Positions 1 through 9,700 of a DNA stretch of 64,000 bases are shown piece after piece. Position numbers and translations under genes: made by a program. Location of the stretch: positions 1,145,689 to 1,209,688 of the forward strand of contig NZ_RBWY01000001.1 in assembly GCF_003634275.1 (NCBI RefSeq), in the 5' to 3' direction. The notes below the pieces were generated by a model. The model was given only the letters and a program-made list of their open reading frames with translations. It ran no database searches and was not told the DNA's origin. Each line of letters starts with the position of its first letter. The first letter of the stretch is position 1. Source of the DNA: Orbus hercynius (GTDB lineage: Bacteria > Pseudomonadota > Gammaproteobacteria > Enterobacterales > Orbaceae).

Positions 1-1832
1 AATGTAATATATTGTTCGATTTCAACCCCATTGATGACAGACTTAGAACCCCATAACTTAATGTTATCCATAAAGGCAAAAGCCGAGTGTAACTCCGACC
101 ATAATAAAATCATACTAATTAAAGCGACCATCACGATAATTGAACGGACTAGATGCAAGGATTGTGCACTGATCGTATCAAGATCAATCACTGGCTCATC
201 AATACTATCAGCCGGATTATTCGATTGCACAGTTTGGTTAGTATCTTCAACTTTGTTACGCTGCGCTAAGCGTTCAAGACGTCGCTGCTTAGCACGTTCA
301 AATTCGATTCGGCGCTTTTGTATCCACATCCAACGGCGAATCATAAAGTAAATAACAAGCAGCAATAGCCAAATCACCACCGATGCTTCAAGCCTGGCAA
401 GTAGTGCTTGTGCCGTTGATAAATAACCAAGACAAGCTGCAATGATGGCAACCCAAGGCGCGCTAAGTAGCATGATCCATAAAATACGACTAAATAGGTT
501 ATCGCCAGAGCCCTTTTTATCAATATACAGTGGCACACCAGCGCGATGAATAGCGTTAGTCATAAAGACCAATGCTAAACACAGTAAAATAAACCCTAAC
601 CGACCGATAGTTGCCGCAAATTGGCGATTATTATATTGATCAAATCCCATCACAATCATAACGAGAGGTATCACAACCCAGACCGATAATTGATAATATT
701 TCATGGCGGAACGAACACGAAACTCTGGCCATCCAAAATGCGTAATAAATAGTCCATTAGGCGACGCAAACTGAGCACTTATCATAAATGCCCAAAGAAT
801 AGGTGCAGCAGCATTAAGGCCATATCCTAAGGCAACAGCGACGGGATAATCCCAATCAGCCTGAAGTGAGTAGCCAATAATTCCCCATAAAATAGGGATT
901 GGTAATGCCATTAGCAACGAGTAAAGTACAACGCGTAAAGTCAGAGAAAAACTATCTTGTGTCACTTTACCAACGCGAGAAGCGGTTAGCTCTAAGTACT
1001 GGTGATAGCGAGCTTTACTTTTAAAATACACGACAACTAATGCTAAAGAAAACACCAACAGTAATAAGGTCAGCGGCGTTTGAATTAGCTCAAGGCCAGC
1101 ATGGTATAACTGTGATAATGTATCGACAGAAAAAACCACAAACACCACATCTTTTGCAAGTTGCACCGGCGATGAGGTATTAATCGGATTAACATCGGCA
1201 ACCCAGAAAAAATATCGGTGAGCGGCATCGTTAACTTCATCAATGACATTAATCAACTGTTTATTGGCAATTTTTAATTTCGTTAATTCTAGAATAACTG
1301 TATCGCAACCTGAAATTAACGTTTTTAGCAATTCACCTTGCTCACGCAGTAAACGACGATACTGTATCAGCTCGGGATTACTAAGTGATAAGTTGGCTAG
1401 ATCAGGATAATCGTTAATATCATCAAGTTGGGTGTTATAACTCAGTTGCTGTACTTTAGTTTCAGCAATGCTGGCGTCAAGTGGTTGAGACTTTGGTTTT
1501 TCAGGTAGGCGTAATAATTGTTGGCGTAATGTTTCCCCTAGTGCGGTTGAAAAACTAAGCCACTCGCCTTGTTCGTCGAGTGTTGCCAACGTATTTTGTA
1601 CATGAGAGATTTGCGAGGAAATGGTATTTTGTTCATCATTAATCAATGACACTTGTGCCTTTTGACTAGCGATATTGTCTCTCAGATCATTATTTTGTTT
1701 AGTGAGTTGCGTGATAACCACTGTCAGATCATTGTTATTTTCAATTACTGGTGCTTGATCCGCATAAGCGTTAATTGAACTAAAACAAATTAAACTCAGT
1801 ACAATCGAACAGATAATATGACGCAACTGCAT
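1..1832 (-). CDS. mscM: Mechanosensitive channel MscM-type protein (partial, C-terminus beyond window)
   Basis: The frame is open from an ATG at 1832 to the window edge, giving about 610 residues of a family that reaches about 1100. It opens with a signal peptide (hydrophobic core, ending around SINAYA), followed by a long Q/N-rich, coiled-coil-like periplasmic region to about residue 230. A series of membrane segments and a basic cytoplasmic stretch follow. The MscS-like pore domain expected at the C-terminus lies outside the window. MscM (YjeP) releases osmolytes under hypo-osmotic shock in the inner membrane. It follows psd by 5 bases, as in E. coli, so the two are probably co-transcribed. 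An AAAGGA ribosome site overlaps the end of psd. The family is clear; the choice among MscK/MscM paralogues rests on the psd linkage. Confidence 0.85.
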   Translation of the reverse strand, partial: MQLRHIICSIVLSLICFSSINAYADQAPVIENNNDLTVVITQLTKQNNDLRDNIASQKAQVSLINDEQNTISSQISHVQNTLATLDEQGEWLSFSTALGETLRQQLLRLPEKPKSQPLDASIAETKVQQLSYNTQLDDINDYPDLANLSLSNPELIQYRRLLREQGELLKTLISGCDTVILELTKLKIANKQLINVIDEVNDAAHRYFFWVADVNPINTSSPVQLAKDVVFVVFSVDTLSQLYHAGLELIQTPLTLLLLVFSLALVVVYFKSKARYHQYLELTASRVGKVTQDSFSLTLRVVLYSLLMALPIPILWGIIGYSLQADWDYPVAVALGYGLNAAAPILWAFMISAQFASPNGLFITHFGWPEFRVRSAMKYYQLSVWVVIPLVMIVMGFDQYNNRQFAATIGRLGFILLCLALVFMTNAIHRAGVPLYIDKKGSGDNLFSRILWIMLLSAPWVAIIAACLGYLSTAQALLARLEASVVIWLLLLVIYFMIRRWMWIQKRRIEFERAKQRRLERLAQRNKVEDTNQTVQSNNPADSIDEPVIDLDTISAQSLHLVRSIIVMVALISMILLWSELHSAFAFMDNIKLWGSKSVINGVEIEQYIT

Positions 1833-1837
1833 AAATA

Positions 1838-2689
1838 CTAAATCCTTTCTGCCATTTTTTGACCGACGCGAGCAACGTATCCTTCTTTTAAATCGGCAAT
1901 GAACTCAATACGATTGGGTGCAAACAATGTGATAACCGTTGAGCCGAGTTTAAAGCAGCCCATATCTTCGCCTTTTTCTACTTGCACTTCATTGTCTTGA
2001 TAAGTCCAGCGCTTCATCACCCCTTCGCGTGGCGGGGTAACTACGCCAGCCCATTTTGTTTCAATACTACCAACAATCGTTGCACCGACTAAAATCTGTA
2101 CCACCGGTCCAAACTCAGTATCAAATAAACAAATAACCCGTTCATTACGCGCAAAAATATTGGGAATATTTTCGGTTGTTGCTTTATTTACCGAGAAAAG
2201 AGAACCCGGTACGTAAATCATCTCTTTTAATGTTCCCTTACAAGGTGTATGAAAACGGTGATAATTACTTGGTGCTAAATAAGTGGTTACATAAGCGCCA
2301 TTTTTAAATGTTTCAATCATTTCGCTATGGCACGCAACTAGCGATTCAAGGGTATAAATATGCCCTTTCGCTTGCAATAACACATTTTCTTGGATTGTGC
2401 CAAATTGACTAATCACACCATCAGCCGGCATCACAATGCTATCTTCTGCTTGATCAATTGGCCGTACGTCATCAGCTAGCTCTCTAGCAAAAAAATCATT
2501 AAATGTTTTATACGCATCAGCTTTATCATATTTAGCTTCATCCATATTAATTTTATAAAGTTTAATAAAACCGTTAATCATCCCTGTTGTCATAAATCCA
2601 AGTTGCTTACTCGCTAACCATCCAAATAGGCTGGTTAACAACTGCTTGGGTAAAAGATATTGAATCATTGCTTTTATATGGTTTAACAT
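1838..2689 (-). CDS. psd: Phosphatidylserine decarboxylase proenzyme
   Basis: This enzyme converts phosphatidylserine to phosphatidylethanolamine at the inner membrane. It is made as a proenzyme that cleaves itself between Gly and Ser to create a pyruvoyl cofactor. The cleavage motif LGST is visible at residues 248-251, and the usual HRFHTP-type segment is present near residue 143. The length, 283 aa, is normal for the bacterial family. It lies upstream of mscM with 5 bases between them and downstream of dnaB after a 65-base gap. Nothing looks broken. Confidence 0.97.
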   Translation of the reverse strand: MLNHIKAMIQYLLPKQLLTSLFGWLASKQLGFMTTGMINGFIKLYKINMDEAKYDKADAYKTFNDFFARELADDVRPIDQAEDSIVMPADGVISQFGTIQENVLLQAKGHIYTLESLVACHSEMIETFKNGAYVTTYLAPSNYHRFHTPCKGTLKEMIYVPGSLFSVNKATTENIPNIFARNERVICLFDTEFGPVVQILVGATIVGSIETKWAGVVTPPREGVMKRWTYQDNEVQVEKGEDMGCFKLGSTVITLFAPNRIEFIADLKEGYVARVGQKMAERI

Positions 2690-2754
2690 TTGGGTTTAGC
2701 TCTCTTTTGCTATTAATTGATTGATTGTACTATATTCGATTACCTAAAGAATAA

Positions 2755-4149
2755 TTATTCGTCATCAAAATAATCTGATGAGTTGGCATAATTATCAAAA
2801 CGTGACCATTGGCCTTGAAATTTTAACCGAACTTTACCTATTGGACCATTACGTTGTTTACCTAAAATAATCTCGGCAATGCCCTTATGCTCTGATGCTT
2901 CATTGTAAACTTCATCACGATAAATAAACATAATAACGTCGGCATCTTGCTCAATTGAGCCCGACTCACGTAAGTCAGAGTTAACCGGCCTTTTATCCGC
3001 TCGCTGCTCAAGACTTCGATTTAACTGTGATAGCGCAACGACAGGCACCTGCAGTTCCTTAGCTAAAGCTTTTAGTGAGCGCGAGATCTCGGCAATCTCT
3101 AAGGTGCGGTTTTCGCTCATATTCGGTACCCGCATTAGTTGCAAGTAATCGACCATAATCATGCTAAGGCCACCGTGTTCTCGATAAATACGTCTCGCTC
3201 TTGAACGCAGCTCCATTGGAGTTAATCCCGATGAGTCATCGATATACATATTTTTCTTTTCAAGCAAGATCCCCATCGTACTTGAAATACGCGCCCAATC
3301 ATTATCATCTAACTGCCCGGTTCGAATTTTTGTCTGATCAACACGCGATAATGAGGCTAACATACGCATCATGATCTGTTCTGCAGGCATCTCTAAGCTG
3401 AAAATAAGCACGGGCTTTTCTTGCATCATTGCCGCATTTTCACACAAGTTCATGGCAAAAGTTGTTTTACCCATCGATGGCCTTGCCGCAACGATAATCA
3501 AATCTGAGCGCTGTAACCCAGCGGTCTTTTTATCTAAATCGACAAAACCCGTTGAAACGCCCGTTACCCCATCATGCGGTTTTTGAAACAACTCTTCTAT
3601 CTTAGCCACAGTATCTTCAAGTACTGATGTAATACTTTTCGGTCCAACACCTTGTTTAGCTCTATGCTCAGCGATTTGAAATATTTTGGTTTCAGCTAAA
3701 TCAAGAATATCTTCACTACTACGTCCTTCCGTTGCATAACAGCTATCGGCAATTTCGTTTGATGAACTAATTAACTCTCGCAATATCGCTTGCTGGCGAA
3801 TGATATCAGTATAGGCAACAACATTAATCGCACTCGGCGTGTTTTTAGACAGTTCAGCTAGATAAGCAAATCCACCAACATCGCTTAAAATATCTTTGCT
3901 ATCCAAACTTTCAGATAACGTGATTAAGTCAATTGGCACACCTTTACCAACTAAATTTAACATTTCGGCAAATATCATTTGATGATGGCGAGAATAAAAA
4001 TCTCTAGCGGTGATCGTTTCAGACACACGATCCCAGCGCTGATTATCAATCATCAAGCTACCAAGCACCGCTTGCTCTGCCTCTATTGAATGCGGTGGTA
4101 CTTTTAAGTTTTGTACCATTTTATCTTGTTTATTAGGTCTATTTGCCAT
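2755..4149 (-). CDS. dnaB: Replicative DNA helicase DnaB
   Basis: Hexameric 5'-3' helicase that unwinds DNA at the replication fork and contacts primase and the DnaC-type loader. The N-terminal helical domain (about 20-120) is followed by a linker and a RecA-like motor. The Walker A motif ARPSMGKTT is at 222-230 and the later DYLQLM segment is the Walker B region. At 464 aa it is close to the E. coli protein (471). No intein is seen, although DnaB is a common intein host. It is transcribed toward psd. Confidence 0.98.
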   Translation of the reverse strand: MANRPNKQDKMVQNLKVPPHSIEAEQAVLGSLMIDNQRWDRVSETITARDFYSRHHQMIFAEMLNLVGKGVPIDLITLSESLDSKDILSDVGGFAYLAELSKNTPSAINVVAYTDIIRQQAILRELISSSNEIADSCYATEGRSSEDILDLAETKIFQIAEHRAKQGVGPKSITSVLEDTVAKIEELFQKPHDGVTGVSTGFVDLDKKTAGLQRSDLIIVAARPSMGKTTFAMNLCENAAMMQEKPVLIFSLEMPAEQIMMRMLASLSRVDQTKIRTGQLDDNDWARISSTMGILLEKKNMYIDDSSGLTPMELRSRARRIYREHGGLSMIMVDYLQLMRVPNMSENRTLEIAEISRSLKALAKELQVPVVALSQLNRSLEQRADKRPVNSDLRESGSIEQDADVIMFIYRDEVYNEASEHKGIAEIILGKQRNGPIGKVRLKFQGQWSRFDNYANSSDYFDDE

Positions 4150-4187
4150 ATTTCAATCACATCAAATTTTCTATAATTCTATCACTT

Positions 4188-5150
4188 TTATTGCGCAGTT
4201 GCATTAAACCCAGAACTGAAGTAACGTTTGGTACAGACTCTGGCAATAAAAAATACGAATACACATTGTATAAAGATCTCGAACAACACAATCAATAACA
4301 TTAATTTCTGGTTCAACACAAAATAGTGATAAGGTATTTTTGTGATAATAAATGCCGTCAGCCCAGCAATAACTATGATAGCAACAGCTGACACAATAAG
4401 GACTAACACAGTACTTTTAATCATTTTGGCTATTTGCAAAGAATCAAAAGCATAGTCAAAGCATGTTCTGACGACAAAAACTAACATCAATATAAAGATC
4501 ATGCTAAAGACTAAAAACCAAAGCATAGCTTGATAAGCACTATTGTCTTGGTTATGTGATAACAGACTAAACACTAACGGCACTAAAAATAATGAACTCA
4601 TCGAAATAAATAGCAGTATAAAAAGTGTCAAATGTATTTTAGCGCTATTGGATTGCTGCAATAATTTTTGATTAATATTACGGTTAAACATATTTTTAAA
4701 CCCCATCACGGCCCAAAAACAAATTAAACCAATGACAATATATTTTGCTAACGCAATCACAAATTGATAGCTAAACATCAATATCGAATCATAATACTGA
4801 GCGATGTTCGACAGATAAAACTGAATAAATATTGGCGTAATAAAGTGGTTAAATAAGAAAACCACGATATTTATAGTTAGCGCAATCAATATAAGCAGCA
4901 ACACGTTTTTTGTGGTCAGTTCATTAACGGCATAACTATATAAACTGCATGCTAAAATGACAATAAGTAATAACAAATTTGGGATCTGAGCAACACTAAA
5001 ACCGATGAAAACAGCCATCGATTGTGAATAACTATTCATCAGATCATTGGTGCGAATAAATATCATGCCAAACGTGATGATAAGTCCCATTAGCCAGTAT
5101 GCAAAAGCTAGCAGTAAGGGTAATTTAAAAAAAGAGGCTTTTTTCATCAT
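4188..5150 (-). CDS. Unrecognised polytopic membrane protein (about 8 membrane segments)
   Basis: I do not recognise this 320-residue protein. It is strongly hydrophobic, with about eight candidate membrane segments (near 8-33, 46-70, 80-106, 122-150, 172-200, 206-228, 243-270 and 278-303) and short loops. The only sizeable polar stretch is the basic, Asn/Gln-rich loop around residues 152-170. No catalytic or ligand motif stands out. It sits between murJ and dnaB on the same strand (33 bases after murJ, 38 before dnaB), so it is probably co-transcribed with murJ. An AAGGAAAA ribosome site precedes the ATG pair. A role in envelope assembly would be a guess from position only. Confidence 0.75.
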   Translation of the reverse strand: MMKKASFFKLPLLLAFAYWLMGLIITFGMIFIRTNDLMNSYSQSMAVFIGFSVAQIPNLLLLIVILACSLYSYAVNELTTKNVLLLILIALTINIVVFLFNHFITPIFIQFYLSNIAQYYDSILMFSYQFVIALAKYIVIGLICFWAVMGFKNMFNRNINQKLLQQSNSAKIHLTLFILLFISMSSLFLVPLVFSLLSHNQDNSAYQAMLWFLVFSMIFILMLVFVVRTCFDYAFDSLQIAKMIKSTVLVLIVSAVAIIVIAGLTAFIITKIPYHYFVLNQKLMLLIVLFEIFIQCVFVFFIARVCTKRYFSSGFNATAQ

Positions 5151-5183
5151 TTTCCTTAATATCGTTATTAATTAAGCGTAAAT

Positions 5184-6716
5184 TTAAATTCGCTTAATAA
5201 ACTGTTTTAATTCAAATCTTAATATAACCAACGTGCCAAAATAGGCAATTATAGCAGCAATAATTAATACTAATAATCGGCCAATACGCGATAACATACT
5301 CCCTGTTGACCAATCAGGTAATAGATCACTGCCAATCATCAATACCGCTGACATAACAATGACGGCAATAACTATTTTACAAATAAAACTAAACCAACCC
5401 GGCCTGGCGATAAAAAGTTGCTGCTTACGTAATTGCCAAAATAACAATGCCGCATTAAAACACGCAGCAATACTAATAGATAATGCCAGTCCGGCATGCT
5501 TAAAAGGCCCAATTAACATCAGATTCATCACTTGTGTTAGGATTAAAGTGAAGATTGCAATTTTTACCGGTGTTTTAATATCTTGCCTAGAGTAAAATCC
5601 TGGCGCTAATACTTTAATCAAAATCAATGCTAATAAGCCGACAGAATAAGCCACCAATGCTTGCCTTGTCATTTCACTATCAAGCGCAGTAAATTGACCA
5701 TACTCGAATAAAGTCGAGATTAACGGTTTAGCTATCACACCTAAAGCAACAGCACTAGGTAAAGCTAGTAAAAAACAAAGTCTTAATCCCCAATCAAGCA
5801 ATTGTGAATATTGGTGAATATCGCCTTTAGAGACGCTTTTGGATAAAGACGGTAATAAAATCGTGCCAAGCGCCACACCGAGTACTCCCGACGGAAACTC
5901 CATCAACCGGTCAGCATAATACATCCATGACACGGAGCCTGATACAAGAAAAGAGGCAAAAATCGTATTAATAATTAATGATATTTGACCGACGGATACC
6001 CCTAAAATTGCCGGTCCCATCAGCTTTAAAACACGCCACACACCGCTATCACGTAGATTAAGCCTTGGTAGAACTAACATCCCTATTTGTTTAAGATAAG
6101 GTAATTGATACAACAACTGTAAAACACCACCAACAAGTACGCCAAATGCTAACGATAATATCGGTGGATTAAAATATTGCGATGCACACAAAGTAAATGC
6201 AATCATACTTACATTAAGGAATGTCGGTACAAATGCCGGCACCGAGAATCGATTCCAAGTATTGAGTACCGCGCCGGCAAGTGATGCCAGTGAAATCAGA
6301 AAAATATAGGGAAAGGTGATTTTTAGCATCAACGATGCCAATTCGAATTTTTCGACCGGCTCAGTAAAGCCAGGTGCGGTGACCAAAATAATAATCGGGG
6401 AAGCAATCATTCCAATTGCCGTTACAATGGCTAAAACTAATGTAAGTAGCCCGGCAACATAAGCAACAAACGTTCGTGCAGCTTCATCACCTTGTTGGCT
6501 TTTATATTCGGCCAGAATAGGCACAAAGGCCTGTGAAAAAGCGCCTTCAGCAAAAATTCGTCTCAATAGATTGGGTAATTTGAATGCAACAAAAAAAGCA
6601 TCTGTCGCCATACCGGCACCAAAATAGCGAGCAACGATGGCATCTCGAATAAAACCGAGCACCCGAGAAATCATCGTCATTGAACTGACGGCAGCTAATG
6701 ACTTAAGCAAATTCAT
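5184..6716 (-). CDS. murJ: Lipid II flippase MurJ (MviN)
   Basis: MurJ moves lipid-linked peptidoglycan precursor across the inner membrane. The 510-residue protein shows the family N-terminus ([14 protein letters not shown]) followed by about 14 hydrophobic segments. Conserved stretches such as [20 protein letters not shown] near residues 50-70 and the MEFPSGVLG segment near 270 are present. Its start overlaps the stop of the upstream LOG-family gene by one base, indicating translational coupling. Length and motifs are normal for the family. Confidence 0.97.
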   Translation of the reverse strand: MNLLKSLAAVSSMTMISRVLGFIRDAIVARYFGAGMATDAFFVAFKLPNLLRRIFAEGAFSQAFVPILAEYKSQQGDEAARTFVAYVAGLLTLVLAIVTAIGMIASPIIILVTAPGFTEPVEKFELASLMLKITFPYIFLISLASLAGAVLNTWNRFSVPAFVPTFLNVSMIAFTLCASQYFNPPILSLAFGVLVGGVLQLLYQLPYLKQIGMLVLPRLNLRDSGVWRVLKLMGPAILGVSVGQISLIINTIFASFLVSGSVSWMYYADRLMEFPSGVLGVALGTILLPSLSKSVSKGDIHQYSQLLDWGLRLCFLLALPSAVALGVIAKPLISTLFEYGQFTALDSEMTRQALVAYSVGLLALILIKVLAPGFYSRQDIKTPVKIAIFTLILTQVMNLMLIGPFKHAGLALSISIAACFNAALLFWQLRKQQLFIARPGWFSFICKIVIAVIVMSAVLMIGSDLLPDWSTGSMLSRIGRLLVLIIAAIIAYFGTLVILRFELKQFIKRI

Positions 6717-7291
6717 TATTTTTTAATCCAGCGATCAAGATCTTTTGGTATATAAGTATCAATACTATGTAATACACTAGCCGGATCGTTTGAAACAATT
6801 AATGTCTGATAGAAACTCTCACGAATAAACCCTTCATTGACAGCGTGTTGTAAAAAGACTTGCATCGATTGCCAAAAATGATTGATATTATATAACGCAA
6901 CCGGTTTTTCATGATAACCAATTTGCGCACCTGTCCAGACTTCAAAAATTTCTTCTAATGTGCCAGACCCGCCCGGCATTGCGATAAAGGCATCTGCCAA
7001 TTCAGTCATTCTCGCTTTACGCGTATGCATATCACTGACAATTTCAAGTTGAGTAATGCCATGGTGAGCCGTTTCTGCTTGCACCAATCTTTCAGGAATA
7101 ACACCGATGACTTCACCACCGTGTTCTAACACAGCATTGGCAATCGTTCCCATCAAACCTTTATTACCACCGCCATAAATCAGCCGTCTACCTTGCTCGG
7201 CAATGTGTTGCCCTAGCTTTTGTGCGTAAAGCTGGTAATCAGGATTATTGCCTTGACTTGCCCCACAGAAAATACAGATATTCTTTTTCAT
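6716..7291 (-). CDS. LOG-family nucleoside 5'-monophosphate phosphoribohydrolase
   Basis: This 191-residue Rossmann-fold protein belongs to the TIGR00730/LOG (Lonely Guy) family. Members cleave the N-glycosidic bond of nucleotide monophosphates, including cytokinin ribotides, to release the base and ribose 5-phosphate. The diagnostic PGGSGTLEE motif is at 106-114, and the partner segment [10 protein letters not shown] is at 86-95. The size fits the short bacterial form rather than the large PpnN. It is the first gene upstream of murJ and overlaps it by one base. The physiological substrate cannot be read from the sequence. Confidence 0.9.
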   Translation of the reverse strand: MKKNICIFCGASQGNNPDYQLYAQKLGQHIAEQGRRLIYGGGNKGLMGTIANAVLEHGGEVIGVIPERLVQAETAHHGITQLEIVSDMHTRKARMTELADAFIAMPGGSGTLEEIFEVWTGAQIGYHEKPVALYNINHFWQSMQVFLQHAVNEGFIRESFYQTLIVSNDPASVLHSIDTYIPKDLDRWIKK

Positions 7292-7411
7292 TTTAACAAA
7301 AACACATTAAAAAAATTAAGGTGGACAATTCTATCACAAAACAAAATTTACGTGATGATTAATTAAAGTGATTATAAGCTAAGCAGTTGAACGTTTTTTT
7401 TCGTTTAGAGG

Positions 7412-7440
7412 TTGACAGTTATGACAGAGGTCGTTAATAT
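7412..7440 (+). promoter_or_regulatory. Sigma-70 promoter of tRNA-Asn
   Basis: A consensus -35 hexamer TTGACA (7412-7417) is separated by 17 bases from a TAATAT -10 hexamer (7435-7440). The tRNA begins 14 bases further on, the usual distance for a stable-RNA promoter with a short leader. Confidence 0.85.
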
Positions 7441-7454
7441 CTATGCCCATATGT

Positions 7455-7530
7455 TCCTCCATAGTTCAGTCGGTAGAACGGCGGACTGTTAATCCGTATG
7501 TCACAGGTTCAAGTCCTGTTGGGGGAGCCA
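7455..7530 (+). tRNA. tRNA-Asn (anticodon GTT)
   Basis: A 76-base cloverleaf with an encoded CCA end. Acceptor arms TCCTCCA and TGGGGGA pair with one G-T wobble. The D loop has the GTTCAGTCGGTAGA pattern, the anticodon GTT is at 7488-7490, and the T arm is ACAGG-TTCAAGT-CCTGT. It is flanked by its own promoter and terminator, so it is a single-gene unit between two divergent protein-coding blocks. Confidence 0.98.
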
Positions 7531-7536
7531 AATTTT

Positions 7537-7561
7537 AAAACCTGCTTATGGCAGGTTTTTT
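7537..7561 (+). terminator. Intrinsic terminator after tRNA-Asn
   Basis: The stem AAAACCTGC/GCAGGTTTT with loop TTATG is followed by a run of six T, seven bases after the tRNA CCA end. The remaining 7562-7767, leading to sat, holds no gene that I can support. Confidence 0.9.
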
Positions 7562-7767
7562 CATTTCTAACGCTTAGCTATAATGTCTGTATTTAGGCGG
7601 TCGGATCGTATTCCAATCTTAACTCATCTTTCATAGCGGTGCCTCACGTTATCCAAACAATATCGACAAAACGCATAACAGTATACAAAATTAATATTTT
7701 CTTATTTAGTCATAATCGTTTTAAATAATTAATACAAAATGGTTATTATCCTGAGTAAGGAAATAGT

Positions 7768-8925
7768 ATGACTCTGATTTCACCGCATGCCAGTCAAACT
7801 TTGCAGCCCCGACAAGTTGAACCGTATAATCTGCAACGTCGGCAGCAGTATGCTGCCACCTTGCGATCAATTACGCTCTCAAGCAGAGAAGTAGGTGATT
7901 TAATTATGCTAGGCATTGGTGGTTTTACGCCGCTGTATGGCTTTATGCGTGAACAAGATTGGTATCAGGTTTGTGATAACATGCACCTAGCCAATGGCAT
8001 ATTTTGGCCAATCCCCATTACCGTTTCCGTCAGTCATGAACAAGCCGAGCAGATCACTTTAGGCGACGATATCGCATTAAAAACAGCCGAAGGCAATGTA
8101 ATGGGTATTTTAAACGTTGATAGCCGCTACCAACCGGATAAGCAATGGGAAGCCGAGAAAGTTTTTGGCACAACAGACACCTCACATCATGGCGTTGCGG
8201 TTTTAATGGCCCAGCCGCCGGTCAATTTAGGTGGCGCCGTTGAAGTTTTTAATGATGATGGCTTTAAACAGCGTTTTGGCCCATATACCTTAACACCAGC
8301 CGAAACGCGGGCACGCTTTACTGAGCTCGGCTGGCAAAAAATTGCCGCCTTTCAGACCCGTAATCCAATGCATCGCTCTCATGAGTATTTAGTGAAAACC
8401 GTTTTAGAGCTGTTTGACGGTGTGCTCATTCACTCGTTATTTGGTCACTTAAAAGCAGGTGATGTACCAGCTGATATTCGGCTTAAAGCCATCAACACAC
8501 TCATTGAGCACTATTTTGTTAAAAACAGCGTGATTCATTCTGGTTATCCACTCGATATGCGTTATGCCGGCCCGAAAGAAGCGTTATTACATGCCCTATT
8601 TCGGCAAAATTATGGATGTACCCATTTAATTGTTGGCCGCGATCATGCTGGCGTCGGTGACTTTTATTCTCCGTTTGCCGCTCAAGAAATCTTTGCACAT
8701 TTAAGCCCTAATGATCTCCTTATCGAACCGATAAAAATCGACTGGACATTTTATTGTGAAAAATGCAGCGGCATAGCCTCCAATAAAACTTGCCCACATG
8801 ATAAAGCCTATCGGGTACTCATTTCCGGAACCGAAGTAAGGCGGCGCCTGCAAGCAAGGGAATCACTACCTGCAACGTTTAGTCGCCCCGAGGTCGTTGA
8901 AGAACTATACCACTGGGTAAAGTAA
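7768..8925 (+). CDS. sat: Sulfate adenylyltransferase (homodimeric ATP sulfurylase, Sat type)
   Basis: Activates sulfate with ATP to form adenosine 5'-phosphosulfate (APS), the first step of sulfate assimilation. The 385-residue protein has the nucleotide-binding motif QTRNPMHRSHE at 196-206 and the GRDHAGVGDF motif at 290-299, both typical of the single-subunit Sat enzyme and not of the CysD/CysN pair of E. coli. No APS-kinase domain is fused to it. A GTAAGGAAATAGT ribosome site precedes the ATG. It leads the plus-strand sat-cysH-cysJ-cysI run. Confidence 0.96.
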   Translation: MTLISPHASQTLQPRQVEPYNLQRRQQYAATLRSITLSSREVGDLIMLGIGGFTPLYGFMREQDWYQVCDNMHLANGIFWPIPITVSVSHEQAEQITLGDDIALKTAEGNVMGILNVDSRYQPDKQWEAEKVFGTTDTSHHGVAVLMAQPPVNLGGAVEVFNDDGFKQRFGPYTLTPAETRARFTELGWQKIAAFQTRNPMHRSHEYLVKTVLELFDGVLIHSLFGHLKAGDVPADIRLKAINTLIEHYFVKNSVIHSGYPLDMRYAGPKEALLHALFRQNYGCTHLIVGRDHAGVGDFYSPFAAQEIFAHLSPNDLLIEPIKIDWTFYCEKCSGIASNKTCPHDKAYRVLISGTEVRRRLQARESLPATFSRPEVVEELYHWVK

Positions 8926-8988
8926 TAACACCAGCATAGCCAAAATGGCAATGAAATAATCGAAGATGGATAAACACAGGACTGCACC

Positions 8989-9624
8989 ATGACAAACTTA
9001 ACGACAATCAATCAACATTTACACGGCAAATCTGCCCAGCAGATTATCGAATGGGCGCTTTTACAACACGCCACTCCACACAGTCGTAGTATCATCAGTA
9101 CTCATTTTGGCCCGTATGAAGCAGTATTACTGCATTTGGTCACCCAAGTAAAACCCGACATTGATGTCGTCTGGGTAGATAATGGTTACGCTACCAATGA
9201 CACTTATCGAGTGGCGAATAAAATCATTGAGCAACTAGGCCTCAATATTCATATTTTTGTTCCACAGCGAACGCAAGCCTACTTGAATGTTCGTTATAAC
9301 GGCCTGCCTGAGCTTGATACGCCAGAACATGATGAATTCACGCATATATTAAAATTAGAACCCTTTAACCGCGCATTAGCAACACTCAATCCCGCTTTAT
9401 GGTTTACCGCTTTACGCAAAGAGCAATCCGCCCTGCGCCAACAATTGGATACCGTGACCACTGCCGGTGATAATTTAATCAAAATATCCCCTATTTTAAA
9501 TTGGACAACGCAAGATATGCAAGATTATATCAAGCAGCATAATTTACCGAATGAACTCAATTACTTTGATCCAACTAAAGGACCGCAAGGGCGGGAATGT
9601 GGTTTACACAAAGTTAAATTCTAA
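8989..9624 (+). CDS. cysH: Short CysH-type (phospho)adenylyl-sulfate reductase
   Basis: Reduces activated sulfate (APS or PAPS) to sulfite using thioredoxin or glutaredoxin. The N-terminal adenine-nucleotide hydrolase-like fold is recognisable (STHFGPYEAVLLHL, then WVDNGY). The catalytic cysteine lies in the C-terminal ECGLH motif (C204). The paired-cysteine motifs that bind a 4Fe-4S cluster in bacterial APS reductases are absent, which resembles the PAPS enzyme. At 211 aa it is about 30 residues shorter than E. coli CysH. The segment before the catalytic motif, where E. coli has a GDTHTT-containing stretch, is reduced to YFDPTKGPQGR. No APS kinase (cysC) is in this cluster, so whether the substrate is APS or PAPS is open. 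Confidence 0.88.
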   Translation: MTNLTTINQHLHGKSAQQIIEWALLQHATPHSRSIISTHFGPYEAVLLHLVTQVKPDIDVVWVDNGYATNDTYRVANKIIEQLGLNIHIFVPQRTQAYLNVRYNGLPELDTPEHDEFTHILKLEPFNRALATLNPALWFTALRKEQSALRQQLDTVTTAGDNLIKISPILNWTTQDMQDYIKQHNLPNELNYFDPTKGPQGRECGLHKVKF

Positions 9625-9700
9625 TGCGCTCAGCTAATAGGCTGCTTGATATGCAAGGCTGTATGCAGTTGTTGGCTAATTCATCTAATAAGGTAACGTT

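Noticed and set aside
31..351. Plus-strand open frame at the left edge
   Set aside because: It is antisense to the well-supported mscM frame, has no family resemblance and no ribosome site.
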